DNA of 8,756 bases from Planctomycetota bacterium (lineage in GTDB: Bacteria > Planctomycetota > UBA11346). The stretch spans positions 1-8,756 of the forward strand of contig JACDEN010000084.1 in the NCBI GenBank assembly GCA_013816415.1, in the 5' to 3' direction. Position 1 is the stretch's first letter; each line of letters begins with the position of its first letter. The position numbers and the translations under genes were made by a program. Under the pieces are notes generated by a model. That model was not told the origin of the DNA. It saw only the letters and a program-made list of their open reading frames with translations, and did no database searches. Of this stretch, positions 7,691-8,756 are shown in pieces.

Positions 7691-7730
7691 CCCCGAAAAT
7701 AGCCCGCGAGGGCCGGGGCAGAGACGCATG
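7691..7730 (+). repeat. Tandem hairpin repeat, unit 1
   Basis: This is the first of two 40-nt units (35 of 40 bases identical). It can fold as an outer 5-bp stem CCCCG (7691-7695) with CGGGG (7714-7718), a 6-nt 5'-side bulge AAAATA (7696-7701), an inner 4-bp stem GCCC (7702-7705) with GGGC (7710-7713) and a GCGA loop (7706-7709) of the GNRA type. A 12-nt tail CAGAGACGCATG follows and ends in an ATG that is in frame with the downstream acyltransferase. Confidence 0.8.
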
Positions 7731-7735
7731 GATCG

Positions 7736-7775
7736 CCCCGATCATGGCCCGCCCGGGCCGGGGCAGAGACGCATG
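7736..7775 (+). repeat. Tandem hairpin repeat, unit 2
   Basis: This is the second unit, 5 nt after the first (period 45 nt). The fold is the same: CCCCG (7736-7740) with CGGGG (7759-7763), bulge ATCATG (7741-7746), inner stem GCCC (7747-7750) with GGGC (7755-7758), loop GCCC. The tail is identical to that of unit 1. The five bases that differ from unit 1 are three in the bulge and two in the loop; all paired bases are unchanged. Its last three bases are the ATG taken here as the acyltransferase start. In this copy the inner stem could extend to GGCCC/GGGCC at the expense of one outer pair. Confidence 0.8.
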
Positions 7776-8756
7776 ACCGAGCGGGGCATCACTCCAGCCG
7801 ATGTCGGTCCGTTCGGCGGGCCGCCCGAAGCCGACCCGACGCGGCGCCCGAAGCTGCGCACGCCCAAGCCGGGGCCCTGGCAGGAGTCGGGCAACTATAC
7901 CCGGCGCGCCACCGGGATCGCGCTGCGGGTAGTCGAGGCGCTCTTGAAATCCCACATCCGCGTCGAGGGGACGCAGCACCTCGGCACCGGGCCGATCCTG
8001 TTTGTCGCCAACCACTTCACGCGCTTCGAGACCTTCATCCTGCCGTACATCATCGACCGCTACGCTGGCAGGAATGTCCATACCCTCGCGCACCATTCCC
8101 TCTTCCGCGGCAAGTTCGGCGATTACCTGCGTACGGTCGGCGCGATGTCGACCCGCGATCCCGATGTCAAGCACACCATCGTCGAGGACCTGATCAGCGG
8201 CAAGAACGACTGGGTCATCTACCCCGAAGGGTCGATGATCAAGGACAAGAAGACCTGGGAAAAGGGCAAGTTCGCGATCAACAGTCCGGACCGCGTCGGC
8301 CCGCCGCACACCGGCGCCGCGGTGTTGGGCCTGCAGGCCGAGATCTACAAGGAGCTCTATCTCGATGCCTGCCGCCGTGGCGACGCGGCCAGGCGCGCGG
8401 CCTACGAGCAGAGATTCCACCTGTACGGTCCTGAACGCCTGCCGACCGAGCAGCTGTCGGTGGTGCCGATCAACATCACGTACTACCCGATCCGACCGAG
8501 CAAGAATCTGATCTACCGCATGGCGCGTTACTTCATCAAGGACCTGCCGACGCGCATGGAGGACGAGTTGATGATCGAGGGCGGGCTGCTCTTGGATAAG
8601 ACCGACATCAGCATGTATTTCGGCAAACCGATCCCGCTCGACCGCTACCGGGATCTGCTGCGGCCGACGCTGCGCGCTCTCGGGGACATCGACGAGGAGG
8701 AGAAGGTCCGCACCATCACCGATGCGCTGCGCACGCGGCTGACGAATCGCTTCATG
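7773..8756 (+). CDS. PlsC-superfamily acyltransferase (partial, runs off the right edge)
   Basis: At least 328 residues are encoded without a stop to the window end. From ATG 7773 the product shows glycerolipid acyltransferase blocks in order: block I FVANHFTRFET with His81, a block II-like region GAMSTR at about 123-128, block III YPEGS at 150-154 (FPEGT in most members) and block IV VVPINI at 230-235. Block I is HX4E (Glu86) rather than the usual HX4D. About 75 residues separate blocks III and IV, longer than in typical PlsC. Such enzymes move an acyl chain from acyl-CoA or acyl-ACP to a lysophospholipid or another hydroxyl acceptor at the inner membrane; the acceptor here is unknown. In-frame ATGs at 7680 and 7728 are alternative starts that would add 31 or 15 residues encoded by the repeats. 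I prefer 7773 because the added segments are repeat-derived and Pro/Arg-rich. The ribosome-binding site is weak for all three. Being last in a beta-oxidation operon suggests recycling of acyl-CoA into lipid. Confidence 0.8.
   Translation, partial: MTERGITPADVGPFGGPPEADPTRRPKLRTPKPGPWQESGNYTRRATGIALRVVEALLKSHIRVEGTQHLGTGPILFVANHFTRFETFILPYIIDRYAGRNVHTLAHHSLFRGKFGDYLRTVGAMSTRDPDVKHTIVEDLISGKNDWVIYPEGSMIKDKKTWEKGKFAINSPDRVGPPHTGAAVLGLQAEIYKELYLDACRRGDAARRAAYEQRFHLYGPERLPTEQLSVVPINITYYPIRPSKNLIYRMARYFIKDLPTRMEDELMIEGGLLLDKTDISMYFGKPIPLDRYRDLLRPTLRALGDIDEEEKVRTITDALRTRLTNRFM

Larger units (their letters stand above)
7590..7772 (+). other. Repeat-rich spacer between dehydrogenase and acyltransferase
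   Basis: This is the largest gap in the operon (183 nt). It contains the inverted repeat at 7640-7665, an AG-rich stretch GAGAAGAGAGAG at about 7664-7675 that could serve as a weak ribosome-binding site for an in-frame ATG at 7680, and the two tandem hairpin units. No T-run terminator or convincing promoter is seen. The frame of the following gene has no stop anywhere in this spacer, so part of it may be translated from ATG 7680 or 7728. Confidence 0.6.

Noticed and set aside
7691..7775. CRISPR array
   Set aside because: There are only two units with a 5-nt gap and no spacers, and no cas genes nearby; the units are self-complementary tandem hairpins.
7134..8420. Minus-strand open frame across the acyltransferase and repeat spacer
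   Set aside because: The plus-strand frame has clear acyltransferase blocks while the minus-strand product has none; its short internal repeat is simply the tandem hairpin units read backwards.

Overview
The window is high-GC bacterial DNA, with strongly GC-biased third codon positions and long spurious open frames on the opposite strand. It carries one co-directional (+ strand) fatty-acid oxidation operon. The gene families and a PsrA-like palindrome ahead of the first gene would fit a high-GC gammaproteobacterium of the Xanthomonadales/Nevskiales sort. Nothing here fixes the taxon, so that placement is only a guess.

Layout: (1) 1-124, an AT-richer leader with a perfect TTGACA hexamer overlapped by an imperfect GGAAC-N3-GTTTG palindrome. 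(2) 125-2053, a long-chain acyl-CoA synthetase (FAA1/FadD15-like). (3) 2082-3371, a FadI-type 3-ketoacyl-CoA thiolase. (4) 3368-5599, a FadJ-type enoyl-CoA hydratase/3-hydroxyacyl-CoA dehydrogenase. (5) 5631-7589, a VLCAD/ACAD9-like acyl-CoA dehydrogenase with an extra C-terminal domain. (6) 7590-7772, a repeat-rich spacer. (7) 7773 to beyond the right edge, a PlsC-superfamily acyltransferase cut by the window.

Together genes 2-5 encode a complete cycle. Free fatty acid is activated to acyl-CoA, desaturated by the dehydrogenase, hydrated and re-oxidised by the FadJ-like protein, and cleaved by the thiolase to acetyl-CoA. The gaps are 28 nt, a 4-nt ATGA overlap and 31 nt, which indicates co-transcription and partly coupled translation. 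The first gap also holds an 11-codon frame that overlaps both neighbours by ATGA. The acyltransferase probably takes acyl chains toward lipids, but its acceptor is not known.

The least ordinary part is 7590-7775. Two 40-nt units in tandem (period 45 nt) each fold into the same bulged hairpin. All five differences between them fall in unpaired bases, and each unit ends in an ATG in frame with the acyltransferase. That frame is open all the way back to the dehydrogenase stop codon, so a single TGA separates the two coding frames. No undescribed defence or other novel multi-gene system is visible; the coding content is orthodox beta-oxidation.
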